Positions 36,525-44,525 of a DNA stretch of 64,000 nucleotides are shown here, piece by piece. Location of the stretch: contig NZ_CABPSC010000020.1 in the NCBI RefSeq assembly GCF_902459585.1, positions 1-64,000 of the forward strand, read 5' to 3'. The stretch's first letter is position 1. The number at the start of each line of letters is the position of its first letter. This DNA comes from Pandoraea nosoerga (GTDB taxonomy: Bacteria; Pseudomonadota; Gammaproteobacteria; Burkholderiales; Burkholderiaceae). A program made the position numbers and the translations under genes. The notes beneath the pieces are model-generated. The model did not search any database, was not told the origin of the DNA, and was given only the letters and a program-made list of their open reading frames with translations.

Positions 36525-37106
36525 ATGAGCGTCGCATCCCAGAAAAAGAAACCGGCTGCCGTCCCCGAATCCCAACAATCCGTCGCCAGCGCGCCAGATG
36601 CCGAGACGAACGACGCGCGCGGCGCGCATGACGCCGGCGCCTACGTCCCGCGTCCGGCGGCCGATGCGGCAGACGCCCGTCCGCGCCGCTCCAAGCTGCG
36701 GCTCACCTACGTCATCGCGAGCCTGGACCGGCTGCTGCGCCGCCACATGACCGAGGCGCTCGCGCCGCTCGGCCTCACGCTCGCGCAGTTCACGGCGCTG
36801 TCGGTGCTCGACGCTCGCGGCAAGCTCTCCAATGCGCAGCTCGCGCAACGCTCGTTCATCACACCGCAATCGGCCAACGAAGTGGTGAGCGTCATGGCCG
36901 CGCGCCAGTGGATCACGCGCGAGCCCGACCCCAATCACGGCCGCATCGTGCTGCTGCAACTGACCGACGAAGGCCGTCGGGTGCTCGCGCAATGCGAGGC
37001 CGTCGCGAAGGAGATCGACGCACGCATGCGCGCCGGCGTCAGCCGCGAGGACGCCGCCGCCGTGCAGCGCCATCTCGAACTGTTCGTCCGGAACCTGCGC
37101 GACTGA
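36525..37106 (+). CDS. MarR-family regulator, probably of hydroxycinnamate catabolism
   Basis: The 193-residue protein has a disordered N-terminal 55 residues and then a MarR winged helix (RLTYVIASLDRLLRRHMTEAL, ITPQSANEVVSVMAARQWI, REPDPNHGRIVLLQLT). MarR regulators of ferulate and coumarate genes are released from DNA by the CoA thioesters of these acids. Its place in front of the transporter-porin-ech-vdh-fcs block, on the same strand, supports that role. A repeated TCAGG-N3-CCTGA motif between this gene and the transporter and before ech is the likely operator. The long N-terminal extension is unusual; a later start is possible. Confidence 0.83.
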   Translation: MSVASQKKKPAAVPESQQSVASAPDAETNDARGAHDAGAYVPRPAADAADARPRRSKLRLTYVIASLDRLLRRHMTEALAPLGLTLAQFTALSVLDARGKLSNAQLAQRSFITPQSANEVVSVMAARQWITREPDPNHGRIVLLQLTDEGRRVLAQCEAVAKEIDARMRAGVSREDAAAVQRHLELFVRNLRD

Positions 37107-37192
37107 AGCTCCCCCTCCACCGGCTCGGACCTCATGGCCGTACCGCCTCGCCCGACTCCGGGTTTGTCCCGACCCGCCGATTGCTTGTTTTG

Positions 37193-37211
37193 TCAGGTAG
37201 CTTGATATTAA
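37193..37211 (+). promoter_or_regulatory. Putative MarR operator, copy 1
   Basis: TCAGGTAGCTTGATATTAA. The imperfect inverted repeat TCAGG-TAG-CTTGA is followed by TATTAA. It shares 15 of 19 positions with the copy at 37333 read on the minus strand, and 14 of 19 with the copy at 40115. Confidence 0.6.
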
Positions 37212-37332
37212 ATGGAGTCCGTCGCGCGCAGGAAGACGCGCACGAGTGAAAGCGACCGAATCCCGGTGATATCGCAAGACGAAGACGGCGAGCCCTTCGT
37301 GCGGCCTCGTCCCAGTTGCGATGCGCATGTCG

Positions 37333-37351
37333 TTAATATCAGGTTGCCTGA
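37333..37351 (-). promoter_or_regulatory. Putative MarR operator, copy 2
   Basis: On the minus strand this reads TCAGGCAACCTGATATTAA. The core TCAGG-N3-CCTGA is a perfect inverted repeat, and AT-rich TTAATA flanks it on both sides. It lies 123 bp before the transporter start codon. Confidence 0.65.
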
Positions 37352-37473
37352 TTAATAACCTGGTTGATTGGCGCATGTACATCGTCTCGTCGCCCGATGC
37401 CGGCAACGGCGCATCAGGTGCCGCCAGCGACAGGCGGCAGCCGACGTCCATCAAGAAGAGTACAGGAGACACC

Positions 37474-38730
37474 ATGGAATCGAATCGGGACGGCAGCGCG
37501 CAGGCGTTGCCATTGGGGGCCGAGGGCGCCGGCAGTGCGTCGAGTCCGGTCGCGCTCACGCTGGCGCTGTGTTTTGCGGTGGCACTGCTCGAGGGCCTCG
37601 ACCTGCAGTCGGTCGGCGTGGCCGCGCGAGGCATGGCCCGGGAGTTCGGCCTGAGCGTCGCCCAGATGGGCATTGCCTTTTCGGCGGGCACCTTCGGTCT
37701 GCTGCCGGGGGCGATGGTCGGCGGGCGCCTGGCAGACAGCATCGGCCGCAAGCGCGTGCTGATGCTGTCTGCGGCGCTTTTCGGCGTGCTGTCGATCGCC
37801 ACGGCGTTCGTATCGGACTTCTGGATGCTGGTGATCGTGCGCGTGCTCACGGGCATCGGCCTGGGCGGCGCAATGCCGAACCTGATCGCACTGTCCTCGG
37901 AGGCGGTTGCGCCGCGCCTGCGCGGCACGGCGGTGAGCATCATGTACTGCGGCATTCCGCTGGGCGGCGGCATCGCGGCGACCATCGGCATGCTCACGGT
38001 AAGCGAGGCGGATTGGCGCCACATCTTCTACGTCGGCGGCGTCGGCCCGCTGCTGCTGTTGCCGCTGCTCGCGATCTGGCTGCCCGAGTCGCGCGCCTTC
38101 GCGGCGGCCACCGCGCAGGGGCAGCGCGCCACGCCCGCGCCCATGATGTCGGTGCTCTTCTCCGAAGGGCGCGGTATCTCGACGGTGCAACTGTGGCTGT
38201 CCTATTTCTGCACGCTCATCGTGCTGTACTTCCTGCTCAACTGGCTGCCGTCGCTCATGGGCTCGCGAGGACTGGCGCGCGGCGAGATCGGCTGGGTGCA
38301 GATCCTCTTCAACGTGGGCAGCGCCGTGGGCGTGCTGTTGCTCGGCTACCTGATGGACCGCGCACGCATGTCGCTCGTGATCGGCGGCATGTACCTCGGC
38401 ATGATCGCTTCGCTCGTCGGTCTGGCCGCCGCACACGGCTTCGGCGTGCTCGCCACGGCGGCATTTTTCGCGGGCATGTTCATCATTGGCGGCCAGTCCG
38501 TGCTGTACGCCCTCGCCGCGGCCTACTACCCGACGGCCATGCGCGGCACGGGCGTGGGCGCCGCCGTCGCGATCGGGCGCATCGGTTCGGTGGTCGGCCC
38601 GCTCGCGGCGGGCATGCTGCTCGCCGTGGGCAGCAGCGCGGCGGTGGTGATCGGTGCGAGCATCCCGGTCACCGTCGTGGCGGCGCTCGCCGCGCTCACG
38701 CTGATCCGTCGTCCCCGCGCGGCCGACTGA
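37474..38730 (+). CDS. MFS transporter, aromatic acid:H+ symporter (AAHS) type
   Basis: The 418-residue protein has 12 helices and AAHS hallmarks: helix 1 with an acidic pair (EGLDLQSVGVAARGM), GGRLADSIGRKRVLM after helix 2, and the YPTAMRGTGVGAAVAIGRIG stretch in the second half. Members import benzoate-like acids. In this context the substrate should be ferulate, p-coumarate or a relative. ACAGGAGACACC before the ATG at 37474 fixes the start. A strong terminator follows, so the porin gene downstream has its own promoter. Confidence 0.87.
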   Translation: MESNRDGSAQALPLGAEGAGSASSPVALTLALCFAVALLEGLDLQSVGVAARGMAREFGLSVAQMGIAFSAGTFGLLPGAMVGGRLADSIGRKRVLMLSAALFGVLSIATAFVSDFWMLVIVRVLTGIGLGGAMPNLIALSSEAVAPRLRGTAVSIMYCGIPLGGGIAATIGMLTVSEADWRHIFYVGGVGPLLLLPLLAIWLPESRAFAAATAQGQRATPAPMMSVLFSEGRGISTVQLWLSYFCTLIVLYFLLNWLPSLMGSRGLARGEIGWVQILFNVGSAVGVLLLGYLMDRARMSLVIGGMYLGMIASLVGLAAAHGFGVLATAAFFAGMFIIGGQSVLYALAAAYYPTAMRGTGVGAAVAIGRIGSVVGPLAAGMLLAVGSSAAVVIGASIPVTVVAALAALTLIRRPRAAD

Positions 38731-38762
38731 CCGGGCTTCATCGCGGTCGGCTTCGCTTGCAT

Positions 38763-38800
38763 GCGACGGATGGCGCTTACTCGCCCCGTCGCGTTTTTTT
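38763..38800 (+). terminator. Terminator of the AAHS transporter gene
   Basis: GCGACGG (38763-38769) pairs with CCGTCGC (38786-38792), with an inner GGCG/CGCC stem, and is followed by seven T residues. It begins 32 bp after the stop codon. Confidence 0.85.
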
Positions 38801-38901
38801 CTTGAGCACGCGCCCGCGCGCTCGGGCTTTGAACTGCCGGCACGGCATCCATGCTCGGCCGGCGAGACACATAAAACTAAATCGATAACCAGGAGACTTT
38901 C

Positions 38902-40068
38902 ATGGCACTTCGCTCTCTTCGCTTCGCTCCTTCGCGCAAGGGCGCCCTGGCGCTCGGCGCCTTCGCCGCTTGCGCCGCGCTGGCCGCGCCCGGCATGGCG
39001 CGCGCGCAGTCGAACGTCACGATGTACGGCATTGTCGACACCGGCATCGAGTACGTGTCGCACGCGAGCGCAAACGGCGCGGTGTGGCGCATGCCGGGCG
39101 TGACCGGCGAACTGCCGTCGCGTTGGGGCCTGCGCGGCAGCGAAGACCTCGGCGGCGGCCTGTCGGCCATCTTCCAGCTCGAGAGCGGTTTCAACGTGCG
39201 CGGCGGCGACCTCGGGCAGGGCGGCCGCCTGTTCGGCCGTCAGGCGTTCGTCGGCGTGAAGGGCCCCTACGGCACGCTCGCGTTCGGCCGTCAGTACACG
39301 ATGACCTACTACGCGCTGCTGGGCTCGGACGTGCTCGGCCCGGACATCTACGGCATGGGCTCGTTCGACGCGTACATTCCGAACGCCCGTGCCGACAACT
39401 CGGTCACTTACCAGGTCGGCTGGCAGGGGCTGACCTTCGGCGTGGGCTATTCGTTCGGCCGCGACTCCGGCGGCACCGGCAACTCGCCGGGACAGGGCAC
39501 GTGCGCGGGCCAGGTGCCCGGACAGGCGGTGCAGTGCCGCGACTGGTCGGTGATGCTCAAGTACGACGCGAGCAACTTCGGCGTTGCGGCGTCGTATGAG
39601 GAGCAGCGCGGCGGCACCAACGCGGCGGCCAACTTCTTCGACGGTCAGCCGACGTCCGCCTTCACCAGCAGCAGCGACAAGGACACGCGCACGACGCTCG
39701 GCGCGTACTACAAGTACGGCGCGCTCAAGGTCGGCGGCGGCTGGCTCGGCCGGCGCGTCTCCACGTCGGCAGTCAACACGCACTCGAACCTGTTCTATCT
39801 GGGCGCCGCCTATAACGTTACGCCGGCATGGCTCGTCGACGGCGAGGTCTATCGCATCATCAACAGCGACCACGACACGCGCGGCACCATGACCACGCTG
39901 CGTGCGACGTATTCGTTCTCGGTGCGCACCGCCGTCTACGCGCAGGCCGCCTATCTGTTCAACAGCGCGCGCGCGGCGTACTCCGTGAGCGGCGGCGGTG
40001 GCGGCACCACGCCGCCGGCCGGCACGGGCCAGACCGGGGTGATGCTCGGCATGCGCCACACGTTCTGA
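38902..40068 (+). CDS. Outer-membrane porin (OmpC/Omp38-type, gram-negative porin family)
   Basis: The 388-residue beta-barrel porin has a signal peptide ending MARAQS and the family start SNVTMYGIVDTGIEYVSHA. SRWGLRGSEDLGGGLSAIFQ and GRQAFVGVKGPYGTLAFGRQ follow, and it ends with an aromatic residue (RHTF), as outer-membrane barrels do. Its place inside the hydroxycinnamate cluster suggests it admits aromatic acids through the outer membrane; similar porin-catabolic pairings are common in Burkholderiales. AGGAGACTTTC precedes the ATG at 38902. Confidence 0.92.
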   Translation: MALRSLRFAPSRKGALALGAFAACAALAAPGMARAQSNVTMYGIVDTGIEYVSHASANGAVWRMPGVTGELPSRWGLRGSEDLGGGLSAIFQLESGFNVRGGDLGQGGRLFGRQAFVGVKGPYGTLAFGRQYTMTYYALLGSDVLGPDIYGMGSFDAYIPNARADNSVTYQVGWQGLTFGVGYSFGRDSGGTGNSPGQGTCAGQVPGQAVQCRDWSVMLKYDASNFGVAASYEEQRGGTNAAANFFDGQPTSAFTSSSDKDTRTTLGAYYKYGALKVGGGWLGRRVSTSAVNTHSNLFYLGAAYNVTPAWLVDGEVYRIINSDHDTRGTMTTLRATYSFSVRTAVYAQAAYLFNSARAAYSVSGGGGGTTPPAGTGQTGVMLGMRHTF

Positions 40069-40114
40069 TTTTTTTCGGATCAGGGTTTTCACTGAAGACA
40101 TCGGGCTTGTAATG

Positions 40115-40133
40115 TAAGGTTTCCTGATATTAA
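40115..40133 (+). promoter_or_regulatory. Putative MarR operator, copy 3 (upstream of ech)
   Basis: TAAGGTTTCCTGATATTAA lies 76 bp before ech. It matches the two copies near the MarR gene over the inverted repeat and the TATTAA tail. Its position implies common control of ech, vdh, fcs and the downstream genes. Confidence 0.65.
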
Positions 40134-40209
40134 ATGTGACTGTTGGCAACGCCGCGCGTCACTTCCGGCGCGCGGTGCAGGAAATTCAGGACACTTGGGA
40201 ATTACGCAA

Positions 40210-41040
40210 ATGAATGCATACGAAGGACGCTGGAAAACGATCGACGTGAAGGTGCAGGACGGCATTGGCTGGGTCACTTTCAACCGCCCGGACAAGCGCA
40301 ACGCGATGAGCCCGACGCTCAACGCCGAGATGAACCAGGTGCTCGACGCGCTCGAACTCGACGCCGACGCCAAAGTGATCGTGCTGACCGGCGCGGGCGC
40401 GGCGTGGACGGCCGGCATGGACCTGAAGGAGTATTTCCGCGAGATCGACGGCGGCCCGGAAATCGTGCAGGAGCGCGTTCGCCGCGACGCGTCCGACTGG
40501 CAGTGGCGCCGCCTGCGCATGTACGCGAAGCCCACCATCGCGATGGTCAACGGCTGGTGCTTCGGCGGCGGTTTCTCGCCGCTGGTGGCATGCGATCTGG
40601 CCATCGCCGCCGACGAAGCCGTGTTCGGCCTGTCGGAAATCAACTGGGGCATTCCGCCGGGCAATCTGGTGAGCAAGGCGATGGCCGACACCGTGGGACA
40701 CCGTCGCGCGCTGCACTACATCATGACCGGCGACACGTTTACCGGCGCGCAGGCCGCCGAGATGGGGCTCGTCAACCAGAGCGTGCCGCTCGCGCAACTG
40801 CGCGAAGCCACGCTGGCGCTGGCGGCCAAGCTGCTGGAAAAGAACCCGGTGGTGCTGCGTGCGGCCAAGCACGGCTTCAAGCGCTCGCGTGAGCTCACGT
40901 GGGAGCAGTGCGAAGATTATCTGTACGCGAAGCTCGATCAGGCGCAGTTGCGCGACCCCGAGCATGGCCGTGAGCAGGGCCTCAAGCAATTCCTCGACGA
41001 CAAGTCGATCAAGCCGGGGCTGCAGGCTTACAAGCGTTGA
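40210..41040 (+). CDS. ech: p-Hydroxycinnamoyl-CoA hydratase/lyase (feruloyl-CoA hydratase/aldolase)
   Basis: This 276-residue crotonase-fold enzyme adds water to feruloyl-CoA or p-coumaroyl-CoA and cleaves off acetyl-CoA, giving vanillin or 4-hydroxybenzaldehyde. The family block SEINWGIPPGNLVSKAMADT with the catalytic glutamate is essentially that of Pseudomonas HCHL, which is also 276 residues. GWCFGGGFSPLVACDLAIAA forms the oxyanion hole. The ATG at 40210 gives the family length; a TTG at 40195 is less likely. It is the first gene of the ech-vdh-fcs block. Confidence 0.94.
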   Translation: MNAYEGRWKTIDVKVQDGIGWVTFNRPDKRNAMSPTLNAEMNQVLDALELDADAKVIVLTGAGAAWTAGMDLKEYFREIDGGPEIVQERVRRDASDWQWRRLRMYAKPTIAMVNGWCFGGGFSPLVACDLAIAADEAVFGLSEINWGIPPGNLVSKAMADTVGHRRALHYIMTGDTFTGAQAAEMGLVNQSVPLAQLREATLALAAKLLEKNPVVLRAAKHGFKRSRELTWEQCEDYLYAKLDQAQLRDPEHGREQGLKQFLDDKSIKPGLQAYKR

Positions 41041-41101
41041 TGCGGCGCCCGGGAAAGCGACCGGGCAAACGGTGCAATGAAGGGACGAAGGAGAATGCGC
41101 A

Positions 41102-42553
41102 ATGCATGAAGTGCAGATGCTGATCGGCGGGCAGTGGCGCGGCGCGCAGGGCGGCGCAACGTTCGAGCGGATCGATCCGGTGACGGGCGAGGTGGCGAGC
41201 CGCGCGCCGGCGGCCACGCTGGCCGACGCGCAGGCCGCGGCTGACGCCGCGCAGGCGGCCTTTCCGGCGTGGGCGGCGCTCTCGCCCACGGCACGCCGCC
41301 AGCGCCTGCTTGCCGCGGCCGAGTGCATGGACGCGCGCGCGGCGGAGTTCATCGCAATCGGTGCGGCCGAGACCGGGGCCATGGCCAACTGGTATGGCTT
41401 TAACGTCATGCTCGCCGCGAACATGCTGCGCGAGGCGGCGGCGATGACCACGCAGATCGACGGCAGCGTGATTCCGAGCGACGTGCCGGGCAGCCTCGCA
41501 CTCGCCGTGCGCTCCCCGGTCGGCGTGGTGCTGGGCATCGCGCCGTGGAACGCCCCGGTGATTCTCGCCACGCGCGCGCTCGCCATGCCGCTTGCCTGCG
41601 GCAACACGGTGGTGCTCAAGGCCTCGGAGCAGTGCCCCGGCGTGCATGCGCTCATCGGCGCGTGCCTGCACGAGGCTGGCCTCGGCGATGGCGTGGTCAA
41701 TGTCGTGACGAACGCGCCGCAGGACGCCGGCGACATCGTGGCGCACCTCATCGCGCACCCTGCGGTGCGGCGCGTGAACTTCACCGGCTCCACGCACGTG
41801 GGCCGCATCATCGCGAGGCTGGCGGCCGAGCATCTGAAACCGGCGTTGCTCGAACTCGGCGGCAAGGCGCCGGTGCTCGTGCTCGACGACGCCGACCTGG
41901 ATGCGGCCGTCGACGGTATCGCCTTCGGCGCGTTCTTCAATCAGGGGCAGATCTGCATGTCGACCGAGCGTGTGATCGTCGACGCGAAGATCGCCGACGC
42001 CTTCGTCGAGAAGCTCACCGCCAAGGCAGCCAAGCTGCGCGCGGGCGCCCCCACGTCGCCCGACAGTGTGCTCGGCGCGATGGTGAGCGCACAGGCGGCC
42101 TCGCGTGTCGCCGCGCTGGTGGAGGACGCGCGCGAGCACGGCGCGCGCCTGCCGCTGGGCTGCCGCGTGGAGGGCGCGATCATGCAGGCTACCATCGTCG
42201 ACGGCGTGACGCCCGCAATGCGTCTGTATCGCGAAGAGTCGTTCGGGCCGGTGGTCACCATCGAGCGCGTGAGCGGCGACGAAGACGCCGTGCGCGTGGC
42301 CAACGACAGCGAATTCGGCCTGTCGGCGGCGATCTTCAGTCGCGACGTGGCTCGCGCGATGCAACTCGCCAGAAGAATCGAGTCCGGCATCTGCCACATC
42401 AACGGCCCGACGGTGCACGACGAAGCGCAGATGCCGTTCGGCGGCGTGAAGGCCAGCGGTTACGGACGCTTCGGCAGCAAGGCGTCCATCGGCGAGTTCA
42501 CCGAACTGCGCTGGATCACCGTGCAGACCACACCGCGCCATTACCCGATCTGA
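41102..42553 (+). CDS. vdh: Vanillin / 4-hydroxybenzaldehyde dehydrogenase (NAD-dependent aldehyde dehydrogenase)
   Basis: The 483-residue enzyme oxidises the aldehyde made by Ech to vanillate or 4-hydroxybenzoate. The aldehyde dehydrogenase signatures are intact: general base Glu251 in LLELGGKAP, nucleophile Cys285 in FNQGQICMSTER, and NAD-binding segments GIAPWNAPVI and FTGSTHVGR. Length is typical of Vdh. AAGGAG nine bases before the ATG at 41102 supports the start. The vdh call over other aldehyde dehydrogenases rests on its place between ech and fcs. Confidence 0.9.
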   Translation: MHEVQMLIGGQWRGAQGGATFERIDPVTGEVASRAPAATLADAQAAADAAQAAFPAWAALSPTARRQRLLAAAECMDARAAEFIAIGAAETGAMANWYGFNVMLAANMLREAAAMTTQIDGSVIPSDVPGSLALAVRSPVGVVLGIAPWNAPVILATRALAMPLACGNTVVLKASEQCPGVHALIGACLHEAGLGDGVVNVVTNAPQDAGDIVAHLIAHPAVRRVNFTGSTHVGRIIARLAAEHLKPALLELGGKAPVLVLDDADLDAAVDGIAFGAFFNQGQICMSTERVIVDAKIADAFVEKLTAKAAKLRAGAPTSPDSVLGAMVSAQAASRVAALVEDAREHGARLPLGCRVEGAIMQATIVDGVTPAMRLYREESFGPVVTIERVSGDEDAVRVANDSEFGLSAAIFSRDVARAMQLARRIESGICHINGPTVHDEAQMPFGGVKASGYGRFGSKASIGEFTELRWITVQTTPRHYPI

Positions 42554-42652
42554 TCGCCAGGGCGCCTGCGGGCGCGACGACGAATGAGGATGCGCCCGCG
42601 CGCGAATGCTCCCGAGAGAGCGGCGCGCCCGGGCGACGCAGGAGACAGTGTT

Positions 42653-44524
42653 TTGAACCAAGGCAACAACACGGCCCCGGACGGGCATCGCTACCGCCGG
42701 GTCACCATCGGCAACCCCGGCGTCGAAGTGCGGCGCGACGGCGAGTTCTGGTACCTGCGCTCGCGCGAGCCGCTGGGCGACTTTCCCGTGCGGCTCACCG
42801 ACCGGCTCGTGTCCGGTGCGGCGCGTCACCCCGAGCGCTGGCTCGTTGCGCGGCGCGGCCCGGACGGCCAGTGGATCGGCATCAGTTACGCACAGATGCT
42901 CTCGCGGGCGCGTGCGATCGGTCAGGCGCTGCGAGATCGTGGGCTGTCACCGGAGCGCCCCATCGCCATCCTGTCGGGCAACGATCTCGAACATTTCCAG
43001 CTCGCGCTCGGCGCCATGGTGGCCGGCGTACCCTTCGCGCCAATTTCGCCGGCGTACTCGATCGTGTCGACGGATTTCGGCAAGCTGCGGCACACGATGG
43101 ACCTGCTGCAGCCGGGGCTCGTGTACGCGAGCGACGCGAGCGCCTATGGCCGCGCGATGGACGCGGTGCTACCCGCGGAGGTGATCCGCGTCTCGGCGCA
43201 GGGCGGGCACGGCACGCTCGCGTTCGATGCGCTGCTCGACACCACGCCGCGCGACATCGACGCGCATCACGCCAGGGTCAACGCCGACACGGTGGCGAAG
43301 ATTCTGTTCACGTCCGGCTCGACGCGCCAGCCGAAGGCCGTACCCACCACGCAACGCATGTTGTGCAGCAACCAGCAGATGCTGCTGCAGACGTTTCCCA
43401 CTTTCGGCGAGCAACCGCCCGTACTGGTCGACTGGCTGCCGTGGAATCACACCTACGGCGGCAGCCACAACGTGGGCATCGCGCTCTACAACGGCGGCAC
43501 GTTGTACATCGACGACGGCAAGCCCGTGGCCGGCAAGTTCGAGGAGACACTGCGCAACCTGCGCGAGATTTCGCCCACGGTGTACTTCAACGTGCCCAAG
43601 GGCTGGGAAGATCTCGCCATCGCGCTGGAGACGGACGCCGTGTTGCGCGAGCGTTTCTTCGCGCGCGTGAATCTCTATTTCTTCGGCGGCGCGGGGTTGT
43701 CGCAGGCCGCGTGGGACCGGCTCGAGCGCGTGACCGAAGCGCACTGCGGCGAGCGCATCCGGATCATGTCCGGCCTGGGCATGACCGAGACGTCGCCCAG
43801 TTGCATGTTCACGACGGGCCCGATCATGCGCGCGGGCTACATCGGCCTGCCGGCGCCGGGCTGCGAGGTCAAGCTCGCACCGGTCGGCGGCAAGCTCGAA
43901 GTGCGCTTTCGCGGCCCGAACGTGATGGCGGGCTACTGGCACCATGTGGCGACGGACCCCGTGTTCGACGAGGAAGGCTACTACTGCACGGGCGACGCCG
44001 CGACGTTTGTCGACGTGGCGCAGCCGGAGCTCGGGCTGCAGTTCGACGGCCGCATTACCGAGGACTTCAAGCTCACGTCGGGCACGTTCGTGAGCGTGGG
44101 TCCGCTGCGCGCGCGCGTGATCTCGGAAGGGGCGCCCTACGTGCAGGACGCCGTCGTCACCGGCATCAACCGGGCCGACATCGGCCTGATGGTGTTTCCG
44201 CGCGTGGAGGACTGCCGTCGCCTGAGCGGACTGGGCGCCGACGCGCCGCTCGCCGAGGTGCTCGCCTCGCCGGCCGTGCGCGACGTCTTCTCGGCGCTGC
44301 TCGAGCGGCTCAATGCCACTGCCGGCGGCAGCGCGACCTACGTTGCGCGGCTCATGCTGCTCGACACGCCGCCGTCGCTCGATCGCGGCGAGGTGACCGA
44401 CAAGGGCTCGATCAACCAGCGGGCCGTGCAGGACCACCGCGCCGCGGCGGTCGATGCCCTGCACGCGGCACAGCCGGGCAAGACGGAGGACCCGCGCATC
44501 ATTCTTGCGCCGGCCCGACGCTGA
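42653..44524 (+). CDS. fcs: Feruloyl-CoA synthetase
   Basis: The 623-residue acyl-AMP-forming ligase activates ferulate, p-coumarate or caffeate with CoA and ATP. The AMP-binding motif LFTSGSTRQPKAVPTT, the A5-like MSGLGMTETSP and YYCTGDAA are visible. The C-terminal extension beyond 550 residues is typical of Fcs. The start is a TTG at 42653, eight bases after GGAG; the in-frame upstream sequence is unconserved and contains no better start. It follows vdh by 99 bp. Together with ech and vdh it completes the CoA-dependent, non-beta-oxidative route. Confidence 0.92.
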   Translation: MNQGNNTAPDGHRYRRVTIGNPGVEVRRDGEFWYLRSREPLGDFPVRLTDRLVSGAARHPERWLVARRGPDGQWIGISYAQMLSRARAIGQALRDRGLSPERPIAILSGNDLEHFQLALGAMVAGVPFAPISPAYSIVSTDFGKLRHTMDLLQPGLVYASDASAYGRAMDAVLPAEVIRVSAQGGHGTLAFDALLDTTPRDIDAHHARVNADTVAKILFTSGSTRQPKAVPTTQRMLCSNQQMLLQTFPTFGEQPPVLVDWLPWNHTYGGSHNVGIALYNGGTLYIDDGKPVAGKFEETLRNLREISPTVYFNVPKGWEDLAIALETDAVLRERFFARVNLYFFGGAGLSQAAWDRLERVTEAHCGERIRIMSGLGMTETSPSCMFTTGPIMRAGYIGLPAPGCEVKLAPVGGKLEVRFRGPNVMAGYWHHVATDPVFDEEGYYCTGDAATFVDVAQPELGLQFDGRITEDFKLTSGTFVSVGPLRARVISEGAPYVQDAVVTGINRADIGLMVFPRVEDCRRLSGLGADAPLAEVLASPAVRDVFSALLERLNATAGGSATYVARLMLLDTPPSLDRGEVTDKGSINQRAVQDHRAAAVDALHAAQPGKTEDPRIILAPARR

Positions 44525-44525
44525 C

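Larger units (their letters stand above)
37107..37473. promoter_or_regulatory. Regulatory region between MarR gene and aromatic-acid transporter
   Basis: This 367-bp region contains two copies of the putative MarR operator (37193-37211 and 37333-37351, opposite orientations) and must hold the promoter of the transporter at 37474. In-frame extension of the transporter through this region is possible but lacks a ribosome-binding site. Confidence 0.6.

Noticed and set aside
37414-40149. Open frame of about 900 codons on the minus strand opposite the AAHS transporter and porin
   Set aside because: Composition is Arg/Ala/His-rich without motifs, and both opposite-strand genes are clear. It is an antisense shadow frame.
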